DNA from: Neurospora intermedia
Taxonomy: Eukaryota > Ascomycota > Sordariomycetes > Sordariales > Sordariaceae
Direction of reading: 5' to 3'
Length of the DNA: 64,000 bases
Assembly (NCBI GenBank): GCA_037102815.1
Contig: BTPP01000001.1
Coordinates: forward strand, 3,435,001-3,499,000
The position numbers and the translations under genes were made by a program. Each line of letters begins with the position of its first letter. Position 1 is the stretch's first letter. Below the pieces are notes generated by a model. The model worked only from the letters and a program-made list of their open reading frames with translations. It was not told where the DNA came from and did no database searches. This document shows, piece by piece, positions 36,201-49,675 of the stretch.

Positions 36201-39200
36201 AGGATTGACGAGAGCCAGTAAACTTGTCCGGTCTGTATGCGTCCACTCGGGATCTCGACCCCGTTGTCTGACGTGAGAGGGCAGTGACACCGAAGGATCG
36301 GGAGCCGGCGCCGGCACCGGTAAACATTGGCTCTGAGTGGTGATGGGTGGTGACTTGGGAATGGAAACACGATTGGAAGTGAGTTAACACGTAATCATCA
36401 ACGAAGAGACACCTGGGTTGAAGACCTGTCCAGCCAAATGGTCATGGCCTGGAAGAGAAGAAGAAAAAGAAAATAAAACAGAAAAATGAAGATATAAAAG
36501 AAACAAAATTAAAGCAATGCAAAGAAGGAATCTGACTGGCAAGAGCACTGTAAAAAGCGGACCCCTCCTTTCGAGTCTGGGCAGACGGGTAGGTGCATTA
36601 TCACCCTCATCACTCCCGCTTATCACCAGCAACCATCCAGCAGTGCTAGCATTGATACCGTAATGGCGTTATGTTCAGGCATGGCAATAGGGATGACAGG
36701 ATAAGCAGATAATTGCCATGTTTTGTGGTGTGAATGGTTGTCGCTTGTGGGGTTGAGACGGTTGTACTCGTTATCAACATTCGACCAACTTGAAGAGATT
36801 GCAGGGACAAAACAAAAACCCGAGCAGTGTCAGGAATGACGAGATTTCAATCGTATCATGGCGGGGGCGACGCACCTTCCATTTTTCTGCTCGTGGAAAT
36901 ATACATTATGATACTCTAATGTGAAGTGAAGGGTAGGATCGACTCTGGAACTTTCTCTGCGTATGAAGCAACCACGGATCACAAAGTCTGCTATGACGTA
37001 TTAGGGTAGGTCAGGTCAGTGTTGGGCACACATGATGGCCTGCAGGGCCGCCGCGGTAAACGCAATCCCTTTTTTTTTTTTTTTTCTTAATCCCTTCTCT
37101 CTTCCTCTCTTCCTTTCCGCGAAAGACCATGGGTGATGGATGACACTTTTACACACGGCGGCTGGCGAGCCCGTCCCCGGACTAGTTTCAACCGCTGCAG
37201 CCGTGCTGCAACCTGCTGCGGCCGGCAACCCTCATTCATCTCCTCGAATCCTTCTAGATTCATGCCGAAGAAGGTAGATTGCCGTGGGTGTCTAGCTATT
37301 GTCTTCTCCAATCGACCGGCCGAAACTAGTATCTGAGCCCCCGTCAACTGGCACTCCAAGACACAATTTTCAACCAGTCTTTGACCGAGACAATCACGAA
37401 TCAGGGGGCAGTCGCTTCAGACTGGAGGTAAAGGCAAGATTTTACCCATTCTCGGTCGTGGGTACGGGTTCAAGGTACGCTGTTCATCTTTATGATTGGG
37501 TTTCTTGCTATTCTATCAAGGCGTACACCGCGTACAAACTGAGACTGACAGACCTTGGGGGGGGGGGGGTTCTTTTGACTGGCGATAGATGCGAGCGCTA
37601 TGCTACACCGCTTCGCTTTCGTCCATAACGTGCCTGACATTTGTCCATGTCTATCATACACTCGGAATAATTCAGACTTACCATATTCTTTCGCTTGAAA
37701 CATCCTGTTGTTCCATTGGGCCAGAATCGTTCAAAGTCTTATGCAAAAGCGCTATTGATGAAATGTCCCGTTTCGAACTGTGTGTGCACCCAGCTATTCG
37801 ATCTAGGACAGAATCAACAAAGAGAGCGATCGGTTCAGGATCCGATCCAGATCGACTGACTCAAATATTCGGCCCCAACAAACCAGTGTCAACAAGAAAC
37901 ATGGCAGAAGCTCTGCCATGTCTCACCAGACAGCGATGACAGGACCCTGCTTGCTGATCCATTTGAGCCATCAACCTTGTAATCCTCAATGGAAATGTAA
38001 TATTTATCGTGGACATTTGCAATGCTCCCATCATGGTCTCTGCGATTGGCAAAGGCGGAAGAAAGGGCGGCTCTTGATCGCCAGGGAGGCCATGTGCTCG
38101 GCTCGATCCGATGTCTCACTCTCTTTTCCGTGGCTGTCCCATATTGTATAACGATGTTCTTCGGTTTTCTCCTAACGCTTACCATTTGCATGCGTCTACC
38201 GAAAGGAATATTGATCACGTCTGATCTACGCTCCGATCGCACCTGGGATTTGCGGAACAAGTGTATCCGGAGCTGCTAAGCCACTCATCAACTCATACCA
38301 GATGAGCCGCTCCATGGGGTATTTTGAGAGGGCAAGAAGTTCCAGCGAGGCCAACCACTTCCCCGACGGCTTTCACACATAGATTGACAATCATAGATCA
38401 GGCTATGGCATGTGTTTTCATGATCGCCGGGAAAGCAGTGTGTTTCGCACGTGGTTTTCATTGGTTCGGTTTGCTTCATACCCAACATCGGCTCGAGACA
38501 ATCTATCCATCACTCCGAGCCTTCGACCCAAGAGAGCCCCTCACAAAGCTTTGCGCTCCCTATACACAGCACAGCCAACGTCCCTCCAATTTCCCAACAA
38601 AAGCGGTAAGAGTGTCTTCTATGCTCCAAGACCGATGGCGGCCCAGGGAGCTCTATCAGCCATGTGCTTCGCTCAACAACGCAGGGTCGTGCTAGATCCA
38701 GTGAGGAACTTGTATCACCATGGGAACCTAGTCTAGAGTACCATGTTTTCTGTGCGTTAGGTTGAGATCATCCCCGCCGCAACATTTCCTTGAATCTCAG
38801 ATTTCTCTATATGAAAGACAACGAAGCTTAGAGGAAGGAACTGGCCACCGGACACTGAGTGGGAAGATCTGCAAGGACCCTCCTGAACACAGGATCTGAT
38901 CTCGCATTCCTAATACGAACCATCGCTCCAATGGCGTTGTCAAGATGGGGGGAGCAGAGGGGGCTATTGATTTCCGAGGCGAGGCGCCACGTCTCAACCA
39001 GACCTCAACCTCCACATCACTTCGTGACCTAGCTGTGTCCGGAATATGGTACCGCCTCCGCTAACATGGCATGGCATGATATGAAGTCGAACTACCTACC
39101 GGCCGAAGGCGGGGGGGAATGTGGACTTTGGTTGACGGCCCGTTACCTCATCTGACTCTTGTCTTTATGGTGGGTCCTTTCTTCAAAGATATCCGTCCGA

Positions 39201-40033
39201 ATCCTGGCATCCACGAGGGAGGCACGATCGATCAGTGATTTCCATGGTTGCTCCTTCGGCGGTGGCTGCCGTGTGTTATCGTTACCAACCCCAGTCAGTC
39301 ACATCTGTTTCTGCCCCTACCTATGCATCTGAAAGCACTTTTGAGCTACATACGAATAATGTCATGTCAACTTGACAGCGCCATATGGGCCTTCTCGTGG
39401 CCCTCCCTTGTCATGTACTCCGTCCACAACGGGGGGTCATTAACTGGATTCTGTCCAGGTATGATTCCTCTTGCAGGATATTGACCTCTCTCTCTCCATA
39501 TTGTCTCAGGGTCCTTTGAACTCATGGGACTGTCATGCATGCATGCAGGCAGGCTTCCATAGTGCGCCTGATTTTGTTCGTACATAGACGGAGCGGTGCT
39601 AATGATGGATGGGTGGTATCGCTGGTAATGAAAAAGTATGAAAAAAATCAGTCAGTAGAACTGTGCTGAGTTGGGATAAATGGTAAAGCGATGGAAAGAA
39701 GACGGGTATCATACGGTGCTGATACCAAAACTGACAGTAATGTTACCCAAATTTCATCAAGACTTGCGTATTATGTCATGTCGACTTTTCCATAGCCTGT
39801 TTCCGGGTAAACTAACTGGTGATGCCTTCATGAAATCGTGAATTGGAATTACTTGTGGCCATAGTCATAACATTAACAAGATGATCTCTCGTTCCGATTT
39901 GGCTAGTAGGCCGCTGAACAAGTCCCCGTTGTCCAGTCTCGGGGGGTTGTGGGTATCAGACCAAACAAAAGAGCTACGTTGTGTTGAGAAATACTGTGAA
40001 AAAACTCCAAGAAGAATTGATCAAATCATGATA

Positions 40034-42678
40034 TCAAGCATAAACCCTCCCTTCCATAACCGTCCCCGCCCTCCCGGCCACAGTAAACCCACAATGTCCG
40101 ATCACCACCACCGCCGCTGCTTCTTCAGGGGCATTATTTTGGCCTGCTTTTCCTCCTCCTCCTTTTCCTCCGTCAATGACCCCCCACACCAGCGGCCTTT
40201 TCCAAATCTCTGTAGTATCAACAGCACCAGCACCAGCAGCAGCACCACCAACAAGATCACTAAACCCCACACTCCTACGCTTCCCCCTTCCCTTCTCGTC
40301 ACTACTACTGCTGGTGGGGGGTAGTAAATGACACCGAGCGCTAATCACAGCACTACAACTCCCTCCCGGCAAAGCCATTGGGTTTCCGATTATAACAGCC
40401 CTTACGTTCTCATTGCCTCCTCTTTCTTCGGATACTGCTCCCGATGCAGGCGTGAGTTTGCCACCACTAGGAATAGTAGTAGTAACTGGTGAGGAGGAGG
40501 AGGAGGATGAGATGAAAGACTTTGGGCAAGAAGTCCTAAGCCCCAACACCAAAGTAAATACCAAAAGCAAAACCAGGAGGGCGAGAAGACTAGTCAAGGC
40601 TACGCCGCTTGTGAAAAGGGCTGTTACTTCCTCCTCTTTTCCTACTTCTGTCTCTGCTGTGGCTGTGGCCACTGAGGATGATGGTTCTGGGTGTATGTGT
40701 AAACTCCCAAGACTCTGGCTCGCAACAAACCCCATGGCGGAAAAGATGGCCAATAAAAACCAAGAGACGGGTCGGGGAAGGGTGAGGTAGAGAGAAGTCG
40801 TTTGTGAGCTGTCGGGGTCGATGTCGAGGGCGGAAGAGGATACGCGGAGCGGTTGCGGCTGCGGTTTCGCATCCGGACCATGGCCGTGGTGGCTAGAATA
40901 GAATGAGGAGGATTCGTGGGAGAGGAAATAAGTCGTCAGAAGCGGGTTGATGGCGAGATAGAGTGCTGAGAGGAGGAGGTGTGGAATGGAGGAGAGGATG
41001 GTGGCTGCCCAGGCTGGGAGGGTTGTTGGTTGGTTGAGGGGGATGAGCGGTTGGTCTGGCGCCGGTGAGTAAGAGTCCCGGTCTGGGAAGATTAAAGGGT
41101 TATTCCCAAACGGTGAAAGGCCGTTTTCATCGTGCATGATGGAAAACGCTAGGGCAGCTGCTGTAGCTCCCGCGCAGATAGCCCATACTAATCCCGTGAT
41201 GATCCAGCGTGGTAGAGAGGGGGCGTGGAGCCAGTAGTGTCGTTTGGGCACCCATTGCTTGGGTCGGCTCGCTTCGGAGGCCCAGTTCCCTTGCTTGACG
41301 TCGTCTTTGGACAGGAGGCAAGCGCCTTGGGTGATGGGGTCGGGATCGCTGAGGAAGGAGGTGATGGTGTCTCCTAGGGTGGCAAGGGGGGTGAAGGTTG
41401 GTCGCTTGAAGAAGATGAGAACGGAGATGAGGGAGAGAACGGTGATGAGGTTGAGGAGGACGGTGATTCCGAGGAGAAAGCCGTAGACGTCAAGTTCGCA
41501 GGTTGATTGAAAGGTGTCGTTGGTGGTTCGGTTTGCCGGGGCGGGGCCGGATATAAAGATAATAGAATTAGAACTGGAATATGGTTAGCATTTTCATTAA
41601 CGCCGTAATGGGTTCGGAAGAGCACACACATTACTTGTGTGAAGATGGCCGCTAGAAGAATAACAACAGCCAAAAGACTCCTTCTCTTTGCGACATATCG
41701 TAGATTTCGAAACGACGGTATCCCAATATCCAACCATTTTTTCCTCTCGTGTGCCGCCGTAACCTCCTCCCTCGTAGGACTGCTCAGTACTTGAAAAGTG
41801 TAGTTGGCCCCAGCCAACAGAACCACCCCCAAAATGTTGATGACAGCGTGCACTCCGCAATCTATCGCAGAAATTGTCGAGCATGGGCCTTTGTAAATGA
41901 CGACCTTCCCCTTAAAGACATGCTTCCCCTTCCACGCCGCCAGTATTACCAAGCAAATGAGCCCTACCAGCAGAATTATCCCTGCCAGCAAAGCGTTTAA
42001 TCCCACGCCTGCCCTCCAGCCAGCGGTCCACCTCTGCCACCTCCTGCTTCCAACTCCTCCCGTCACTGCACCACTCCACCTCTTCCAACGTGACCCTGTT
42101 CCGGGTAGTATATGCCTCCTCTCCTCATCCTCGCCCGCCCCTCCTCCATCCTCCCCCCAAAATCCCAACCTTTCGCTACTCGTCTCCGACAGTCCATCAA
42201 GAATACCAGCCCTCGATTCATGTGGTCGATGCTGATGCGTTATGTCCACCGCCCTCTCGCCCAGCTTCCCCTCATTCTTCTTCCTCCTCGCCACCATCTC
42301 CGGAGTCTCGCCGCGTAGATAATTAATGACATAATCGGGAATGAGGTCCTGGTCGACCGATTCCACGTCTTTTTCCCGTATCCGCCTTGGGTCCCAAGTC
42401 GCTCGGCGGGCAAAAGGAGGGCGCTCTGGTCCGCCGCCGCCGCCTCCAGTAGATGAGAGGGTCCCCGTTCTGGTTGTCCTAGTCGCTTTCGTGGCTCTCG
42501 TCGGTGGTCGACCGAAGAGGGTGAAGGAGAATAAGCTGCTGGTTTCGGTGGCTATGGATTGGAAGGGCCAGTGAACTATGGAGCGGCGACCGCGACGTTC
42601 TTGGATGAAGGAGCGCTGGTTTTGGAGAACTCCTTGGGCTGAGGTGGAGGGGGCGGTTCCCTCCATTATGCTTTCCAT
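40034..42678 (-). CDS. DUF6536-family multi-pass membrane protein, 2 exons
   Basis: Fungal integral membrane protein of unknown function. Exons 42678-41630 and 41573-40034 (minus strand), with a 56-nt intron that uses a GTGTGT donor, join in frame to 862 aa. The N-terminal about 240 residues are disordered. Then comes the DUF6536 core: a hydrophobic segment (ALLAGIILLVGLICLVILA), the conserved KGPCSTISAIDCGVHAVINI...GANYTFQVLSSPTREEV block, and the DIGIPSFRNLR motif. About eight membrane segments are visible in all. The family's typical end, NPMALPGGSCSAVISARCH...PLVWGV, is present, followed by a short extra tail. The first ATG after an upstream stop is at 42678. No reaction or partner is known; a surface or plasma membrane location is inference. 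Confidence 0.88.
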
Positions 42679-44023
42679 TTTGGAGGATGTACTTGCTTGT
42701 TTTCTTTTGATAAAAAATAAAGAATTAAGAACGCTGGGGTAAACGGAAACGAATGTAGAAGCCACCGAGGCTCAACAAATGAGTGAAAGATGATTACTTA
42801 TACTGATGATGCGATGAAAAGCCCTCGAGGGGAAGAGTGACAGGGTATGACACTGGTCATAAGGCACGCGTAAACCGTTGGTTGGTTTGCTGGAGGATAC
42901 TTGATATGTGAAAAAGGAAGTCTCCAGTCATGATGGGCAACAAGGATGAAGTAAAAGCGAGAAAAAAAGGGTGGGAAGGGTCCGTGGGAAGTATCAGCCT
43001 TGAACTGGGTTTCGAGATACACGGTAAGGCAGGCATAAGGGCAGGATCGCGTCTCGCACGTTGGTAGGCCAAACACGGAGGGTGACAAGAGAATCGTCTT
43101 GGCTGAGTGATAGTCCCATACTGGCGATGTCTTGTTGGACGGTAAAGGCTGCGGCTGCCGGGATGACTCCTATATAAGACCTCTTTTATGCTTCTGCAGT
43201 GCTGGGTCGGCTATGCTCAATGTGAGCTGTCGGCGATTCTTGATGGTACCAACGAAAGGTTGGCTTATCGCAGGAGCTTTCTTTGACATGATAGCAGCCT
43301 CGTCCATTCAGGGTTCTTGTGATTGCTCCATGTTCACCATCACTCCGCCATGTCGACCCTTCCTTCGACTGAGTCGTGGAAGATGACTGAACACGCGCTA
43401 TCTTTCCTCTGGTCGCTCCCATTTTGAAGAGAAGCTACAAATGGAGTTCCATTGAATCTGAAATACGGCGCAACCCATATGCAGTTAGAAGAGCGAATCA
43501 TGTTGTTTGGTGTGACGGTTGTTTGGATGCTGTAGGGGTCAAGTTTATGCGGCGCGGGGAAGTCGACCAAGGATTGGGTTGGTGTCGGGATGATATCAAC
43601 AAGGAGCTCCAATCATGTTTCAGAACCACGAAGCTCGATACCAACTTATCCTGCAAGTCTGCTGCCCCTGTCATCTAAACTATTCCCTGTCAAAACATGT
43701 TAGCTACTCTATGTTTTTACTTCGAACAAGGACAGCGGTTTGGACGACTGAATTGGGCTGCGCTGTGTAGAGCTTGACAGAAAAGGCGAGTTCTGATGAT
43801 TAAGAAACTTGGTGGCAGTCCGCGGTTGTGGGCGACTGGAGTTCGTCTATCTTATCGATAAGACGAAAAGCCGTCCCACGCAGCCGAAGCGAAAGAAACG
43901 TATATCGATGAACATGACGAAGCCTGATGGTAAACTACAGTATGTATAACAGGAAAGATTTCAAGAAAAGAATGAATTAAGTGAGATTGGAGAGGATAAA
44001 AGTCAAAAAGGTGAAAAAAGAAG
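42679..44023. other. Intergenic region, DUF6536 gene to tRNA-Ile
   Basis: No coding region supported on either strand. It contains the promoter of the DUF6536 gene (read leftward) and the 3' flank of the tRNA. Confidence 0.5.
44014..44019 (-). terminator. Pol III terminator of tRNA-Ile
   Basis: Six T on the minus strand, four bases beyond the tRNA 3' end. Confidence 0.7.
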
Positions 44024-44119
44024 TGCCCAATAACAGGATTGAACTGTTGACCTTCGCATTGACTTGATATCAGAAGTCTGATATTAGTACGACGCTCTAA
44101 CCAGCTGAGCTAATCGGGC
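44024..44119 (-). tRNA. tRNA-Ile(AAT) with a 22-nt intron
   Basis: The minus strand folds into a complete cloverleaf. The acceptor stem is GCCCGAT/ATTGGGC (one G-T pair) with discriminator A. The D stem is GCTC/GAGC, the anticodon stem TCGTA/TGCGA and the T arm AACAG-TTCAATC-CTGTT. The anticodon AAT occupies 44085-44083, and the intron 44081-44060 follows the base after it. The intron and the 3' side of the anticodon form a perfect 7-bp hairpin (ATATCAG-ACTT-CTGATAT). AAT (inosine at the wobble position after editing) reads ATT, ATC and ATA codons. Confidence 0.92.
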
Positions 44120-44496
44120 TGTTTTCGTTGGTACATGTTGGCACAACTTTTGCTAGAAAAGGCCAGCGAGCTGATTCTTCGATGAAGTCGTCACCTAGGA
44201 ATTTGACAGGCGGAGAACTCAAGTCAACGATACAATACACGCAGAGCTTTCTAACAGTGATGATGAGCCAAAAAGAAAATACCATGGGAATAATCGTGAT
44301 TAGCGTATCCAAGGCAATGCAGTCTAACGATGATGCAAAAGAACACAAACGTCCACTCTCCCTCCCTTCACATATCCAGCTCCTTTCCTAGACTTTTAAC
44401 ATGCTACGGCTTCTGCCATGAACCGTATCCAAGCAGGACTTTCGCCCTTGCCGATCAAGTGACGAGACAGAAGAAAGTCCCACCAGAGAATCCACC
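44120..44496. other. Spacer between tRNA-Ile and the glutamate-cysteine ligase gene
   Basis: No gene seen. It contains the upstream flank of the tRNA and the 3' UTR of the ligase gene. Confidence 0.5.
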
Positions 44497-47003
44497 CTAC
44501 TCTTGCTCGTTGAACTTCCTCTTTACACCGTTCGCCTTGGCGTCGGCATCCTTCAACTTCTGCTCCAAAGCTGCCTGGCCACCACCGCAAGGGCTCTTAC
44601 CCTTGAGGAACCCGCCGAACAACTTCTCCAGATCCGGCACCTGCCCGATCAAGTCATCGATGCCCAGCCCGCGCTTCTCCCTCTCGCCGATCTCGATAAC
44701 GGCGCCGACGAGATCTTTGGTGATTTCCTCCGAGACCACGCTGTCCTTCTTGTATCCGGGGTGCTTCGCAATGAACTCACGGATCCACTTGGCTGCCGTC
44801 CAGAGCTCTCCGCTGGCGCGCTTGCGGATGAGATCGAGGTAGCGGGCGAGTCCGCAACGGGTAGCGACGTCCATGTTGACGCTGTCGAGGTAGCTTTCCA
44901 CCAAGGGGATGAGACCAGGGAACTCTTCGCCCTCCTCGGCATCCTCGGTCACCTCCTTGGAAGTCGCCTTGGCGTACGCGGTGCCGTTGATGACCTCATT
45001 GACGCTCATGAGTCTGTACTCGTCCTCGACAGGGCCCAGGGGCGGGGTGGCAGGTCTGCTTGATCCGCTATTGGGTGTGCTGGTGCCGGAAGCCGATCTG
45101 GAGGCACTGCCGCCCCTGCGGGTTGTGCGGACGGGGAATGGATTCTTGCGGAACCAAAACTTCTTCTCGAGGTTGGCGTTGCGCGCATGCGCGGTCTCCA
45201 TGTTCTCATCTACCTTCACGATGGGGATGTAGAAGTTGAGGTCGAAGCTAAGGATGGCACGGGTAATGAGAACGATGAAGACGGAGAAGGCAGCGTTTTC
45301 AAAGTCGGTGATTTGAATCTCCATGGGCCGGAACTCCACACGCCAACCGATGCTGTTGTCAGCCGGAGGTGGCTTGAAGCGCATGTGCTGCCAGTTAGTA
45401 CTCTGGATATTCTCGAAATGATCCGTCTTGGTCAGGTCGAGCTCCTGGAGATCTTCGTTGAAGATGACGATAGGATCGCGGATGAAGAGATGGGCAAAGT
45501 GGGTAGCCAGACGGTCATCCATGCCACCGTCGAGCAACTGCTGCTTGATCTCGGGGTCGATGACGAGGTTAGGATCCATGTACTCAGGGCGCAATCGGGA
45601 ATCGGTAGAGATGTAAGTTGAGTTTGAAGCATAACGCGACTTGGGAATCCGCCATCTGTCGTTCTTAAGGGGCTATAGAAAGGTCAGCATCGAATCAGAC
45701 TATGAAAAAGTATTGTTCCTACCTTTTCTCCCAGCTCCTCAGGTGTGCGGTCGTCCACAGCCCTGCTGATTTGGTTCCACCTGACATCGGTATCGGCAAG
45801 GAAGCCCTTGTACACTGGTGTTGCCGCAGTGAGCGCAAGCAGGATAGGACCTAGAGGGCTCAACTGGTCGTACATCTTCCTGCCTTCGGTGATGTTCTTG
45901 GCTTGGAAGGTGATTTGCAGACAACAGCTGCCCATGCCGAAAGCCATGGCATCCATGTGAATAAAGTTGTCGGGAGCGGCGCCGTTACGAACATCATCGT
46001 CCTCGGGCCAGTTGTGTAGGTCGTAGTTGACGGTTGGGTCCTTCCATGGCCAAGGGGTGTTCTCGTCTCTGAACACTGGAACATTGACCTGGACTTTGCG
46101 GCCGCGGCGCGAACGGATGTTGGCCGCAAGGGTAGGGAAGCGAATATGAGGGTTGGCGATCTCGTCAGGGACAAACTGCGATCGCAGCTTGGGACCGGAG
46201 ACGGGATATGATGGTTCAGTGAATACTCCTGGGCTGCCGATGCGGGGGAAAGTAGTGAGCGTGATGGGATGCTCATTCGAAAGCATGTGGTCCTTGGCAA
46301 TACACCTCCTCAACTTCATGTCGGCCTCAACGGTCAACAGGTCCTTGAAGTCGATGCCCCATGGCTTTCCGGGGGTGGCTTCGAGCATGAATCTTCCGAA
46401 TTCCGGGTGGAAAACGGGAAGAGTTACGTTCCCGGCATCTGCGTTGGCCTCCGTACCAGGAGCACAGTCTCCTGTTACCTTAAGAGTCTTGCTGTCGGCC
46501 AAGGCTTTGAGAATATCGGCCTGGCGAAGGGAGAGCAGGACCTTGGGCTCATCTTTGGAATAGTTGACGACCAAGTACTCGATCTAAGCGGGATGTTAGG
46601 AGCCTGGCAAGCAGTAGCTCAAAGCATAAAAACCAAAAACGCACCTCATCACCCCAAAGCATAGCGTCACGCTCCTTCCCCTTGGCCTTGTTCCATATTT
46701 CGAGTAGTTGCTGATAACAGGTTAGCATACGTCTGCGGGCCCTCTTCCCAACGTAGACTGTGGTGTATTCCACAAAAAGGCATTGAAAGTCCGGAGTTAA
46801 CGGTGTCAAGATTCACCTTAATGCCCCAGGCACGGACGAGATGTGCTTGCTGCTTGGCATCTGGCCAATCCAAAGCCGTTCCCAAAGCTCTGTTGTAGTA
46901 TCAGTATATGGCGTCATGAGCGGTGAGACTGGTGTTTCCCCCCGGGATGCGATTTGTGCAGCGAGTGTCCATATCGGGGACGATATACGTACAGAAGACC
47001 CAT
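44497..47003 (-). CDS. gcs1: Glutamate-cysteine ligase catalytic subunit, 5 exons
   Basis: Catalyses ATP-dependent joining of L-glutamate to L-cysteine, the first and rate-limiting step of glutathione synthesis, in the cytosol. Exons on the minus strand: 47003-46993 (11 nt, coding MGLL), 46889-46817, 46710-46645, 46583-45723 and 45672-44497, joining in frame to 728 aa, close to the usual fungal length. Family hallmarks: LEIWNKAKGKERDAMLWGDE near the N-terminus, HPEFGRFMLEATPGKPW, MAFGMGSCCLQITFQ, GPILLALTAATP and TDHFENIQSTNWQHMRFKPP, then GWRVEFRPMEIQ. A Ser/Thr-rich insertion (SASRSASGTSTPNSGSS) interrupts the C-terminal third, as in other filamentous fungi. The start is fixed by the MGLL-ALGT splice. 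tRNA-Ile lies 378 nt beyond the stop. Confidence 0.95.
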
Positions 47004-49675
47004 CGCTACTCTGATGACTGCTCTTTGGTGCGTGGAGGGATGGAGTCCGTTCGATTGAAATCCGTTTTCTTGATCAAGCCACTGCCGCTTCTTCGACAAC
47101 TGTCAGAAATGCTTCGAGTACGAGCAGTTGACTTCCCGTCCGCGTTAGCAAGCCGACCGTGCGTTTTATTCAACCGAGCGGACAGCAACTGGTAACGGTA
47201 GACTGCGCGCCCAATGAGCAACTCTGACCAGAGTTTAAGGATGATGAGCCACCCAACTCGACAAGGCGATGTGACGAGCTTCAAATCCCAGTGGATGCTG
47301 ATGACTTGTGCTGAGGCAGACTTCACTGTCGTGATGCAGCACACCGGGCAGCACACCTTTTTTCAAGGCCGGGTTGACCACGGTCGCAGGATAGTACAAC
47401 ACTTTCAAATCTACACATAGCATCGGAGTCACCCCTCTCTCTTCGTCCCCAGTGGGGAAGAAGTGGTGAGAGGTTTCGTCCCCCACGTTAGCCAAGCGCC
47501 GAGTTGCATTTCCGGGACAGTGCAAGTGTGTTGAGAATGAGCGTGAGGTGTTGGAGCCGAAGGCGTCATCAACGCACGCAATCTTCTCGAGAGGCGACTG
47601 GTCAATTGGAGAAGCACTTGGTCGCTGCACCTGGCTGAGTGTGTAACCAGAATGATTGATTGGCAGGGCGGGGATTGAAGTCGCTGGACAGATAACTGTG
47701 ACTGGCTTAACAGAAAAAGAAAATTGCATTGTACATACCACTGCAGCAGGCGTACCCGGGACTTGAGGGTGAGAATCGAACCGTCAAAACGTGAGAGTGT
47801 ATCTTGGGGAAAGAGGACGCAACAAGTGTTGAGGGTTGGGTTTGTAGTCTGGCGCCCTTCCCCGTTTGGCAACAAAATGGGAGTCAAAGATCCCGGCAGG
47901 TTGGAGATATAGAGAAGTCCGGGTCGGGTACGGTCCGCAGACGTCGGGGTGCCGGTGGTTTGCGGTATGGAGTAAAAAAAGGCATCAATCTGCAGATGGC
48001 GTCGATGACGGAATATCAATACTGTGCCAATGTCGTGTAGAGATATACGGTGCAGTTATCAAACAACGACTGAACTGACTCCGGTACTGTACTATCGATA
48101 CTATCCGTTGAGGTGAGGGACCAGGACAGCCATTGGCGCAGGGTAGTCAAGGTCAAGAGTGTTTGAGAGAGTGCGAAGCCTTCAGGTCTTGTAATAACAA
48201 GACGAACTTGAAAATTTTGAATTTTTTGACCGGGGTTATACTTGGAGACGGCGGTTCCCGTTCAGAGCCACAGCCCACAACAAGCGAGCGAAGTTTCCAA
48301 GAAGGAAGCCGAACAACAACAACAGCAGCAATAGCATATCAAAAACAATACGATAGTGACAACCTACCTGTCAGAGTTTCCCTTTTCGGGGCCTCTCAAT
48401 GGCTAGACCAGATCGACCATGTACATACTATGTATATGAGTCGGGGAGTCGGCAAGGCCCGCGCAGTGCGTGAAATTTACAGGAAAGAAAAGCAAAAAAA
48501 TGAAAAAATGGGAAAAGGTCTCGGCTCGATGGCCGTTAACAAAACTGGGGCCTCTTGTTTTCCAGACCTACTCCCGTCCACAGAGTGAACCCGACCGAAT
48601 CGTTCCAGGCGGTTTGTCGGTGGAGTCCTCTCCGCTGATTTCCGCAATTTACTCAGCGCTTTCGGTCGCCGAGGCGGGTGCAAAATAAGGTTCCCATTGT
48701 CGTGGATCTCCGAATCTGGATTTCTAATCCACCTCCAGGGGCATGCAAGCAGTGTCAACCTTGACTTGCCGGATCGTGCCTGGATTATGTAATCACCCAT
48801 CTCTCTCATCTCACCACCACAAGATGGAAAGTAAGCAACAAACAACAGGCCATGTTGTCGATGCCGGCCTCAATTGAGGAGGGGAACGGGCTCAACGGGC
48901 TTAGTAGCCTGTCCGAGTGAGTGCCTCATTTATTTTTTTTGGTTTTTGGTGTTCCCACGAAAGCGGGCTCAGTAATCATTTTGTACTTAGTCAGAACCAA
49001 CGAGAACCGTTCACATCCAACGTTTCAATGCACATGTTCGCAGCTGACTGCGTCCGCTCAATCGGATTGACTGTCGTCCCCCACGCTGCGTGTCGGCAAT
49101 GCAACCAAATACAGCTCGGTGCAATCGTACTACATAACCACTGTTGACCGCACCGGTTCTTATCTTAGCCCCTTGTTCAATCGAAACATACAATCACCCA
49201 GGAGAGTGTGGCACGTGAACCAGCCCGTGATACCCCTCGTCGTGACCGCGATGGGACACACACAACTCACGTACGACCTCAATTGTTCTGTACGACCTCA
49301 AGTGTTCTGTACGCCAAACAGATAACTCAAGAGCGATGCATGATCATACCTCTTTAATTCTATCATCAAATCCAAAACCAAACAACCCTTATCACCTATT
49401 CATTCTTGTGGTATCAACCTTCAATCCTCAACCCTCAACCGCCCGAACCAGAACCTTTAAACACCGCCCAATGCAACCTTGCCAAAGTGAATCCAGACTG
49501 CCATCCCGATTCCGTCTCCTAATATATATATACACAAACAACATGAACTGCTAGTCAATAGTTGCTTAGAAGAAGAAGAGAAAGAAGAAAAAACCAGTTC
49601 CGCTCCCTCCCCAGACAAGCTGGAAACAAACTGAAATAAATTATTAAAACCCCCTTTTTTTGACATCATCGTCAA
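47004..49675. other. Intergenic region upstream of glutamate-cysteine ligase
   Basis: No supported gene. Frames of 120-200 codons (47429-48019 minus, 48133-48588 plus) lack domains and splice structure. The first part holds the ligase promoter; the last about 150 nt are the 3' flank of the CFEM-like gene. Confidence 0.5.

Larger units (their letters stand above)
31331..40033. other. Gene-poor intergenic DNA downstream of sub-1
   Basis: About 8.7 kb without a supported gene. Frames such as 34982-35512 (minus) and 38324-38695 (plus) have no domain or splice logic. Visible structure: T26 and A14 runs at 32348-32391, a T21 run at 32916-32936, an 8-bp tandem repeat at 33246-33277, dense TAGGTAGG/CCTACCTA motifs between 32700 and 34000, a T14 run at 37072-37085 and a G12 run at about 37558-37569. 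The first few hundred bases must hold the 3' UTR of sub-1. Confidence 0.5.

Noticed and set aside
47740-47790. GGTTCGATTC-like B box on the minus strand
   Set aside because: The T stem does not pair and there is no cloverleaf around it.
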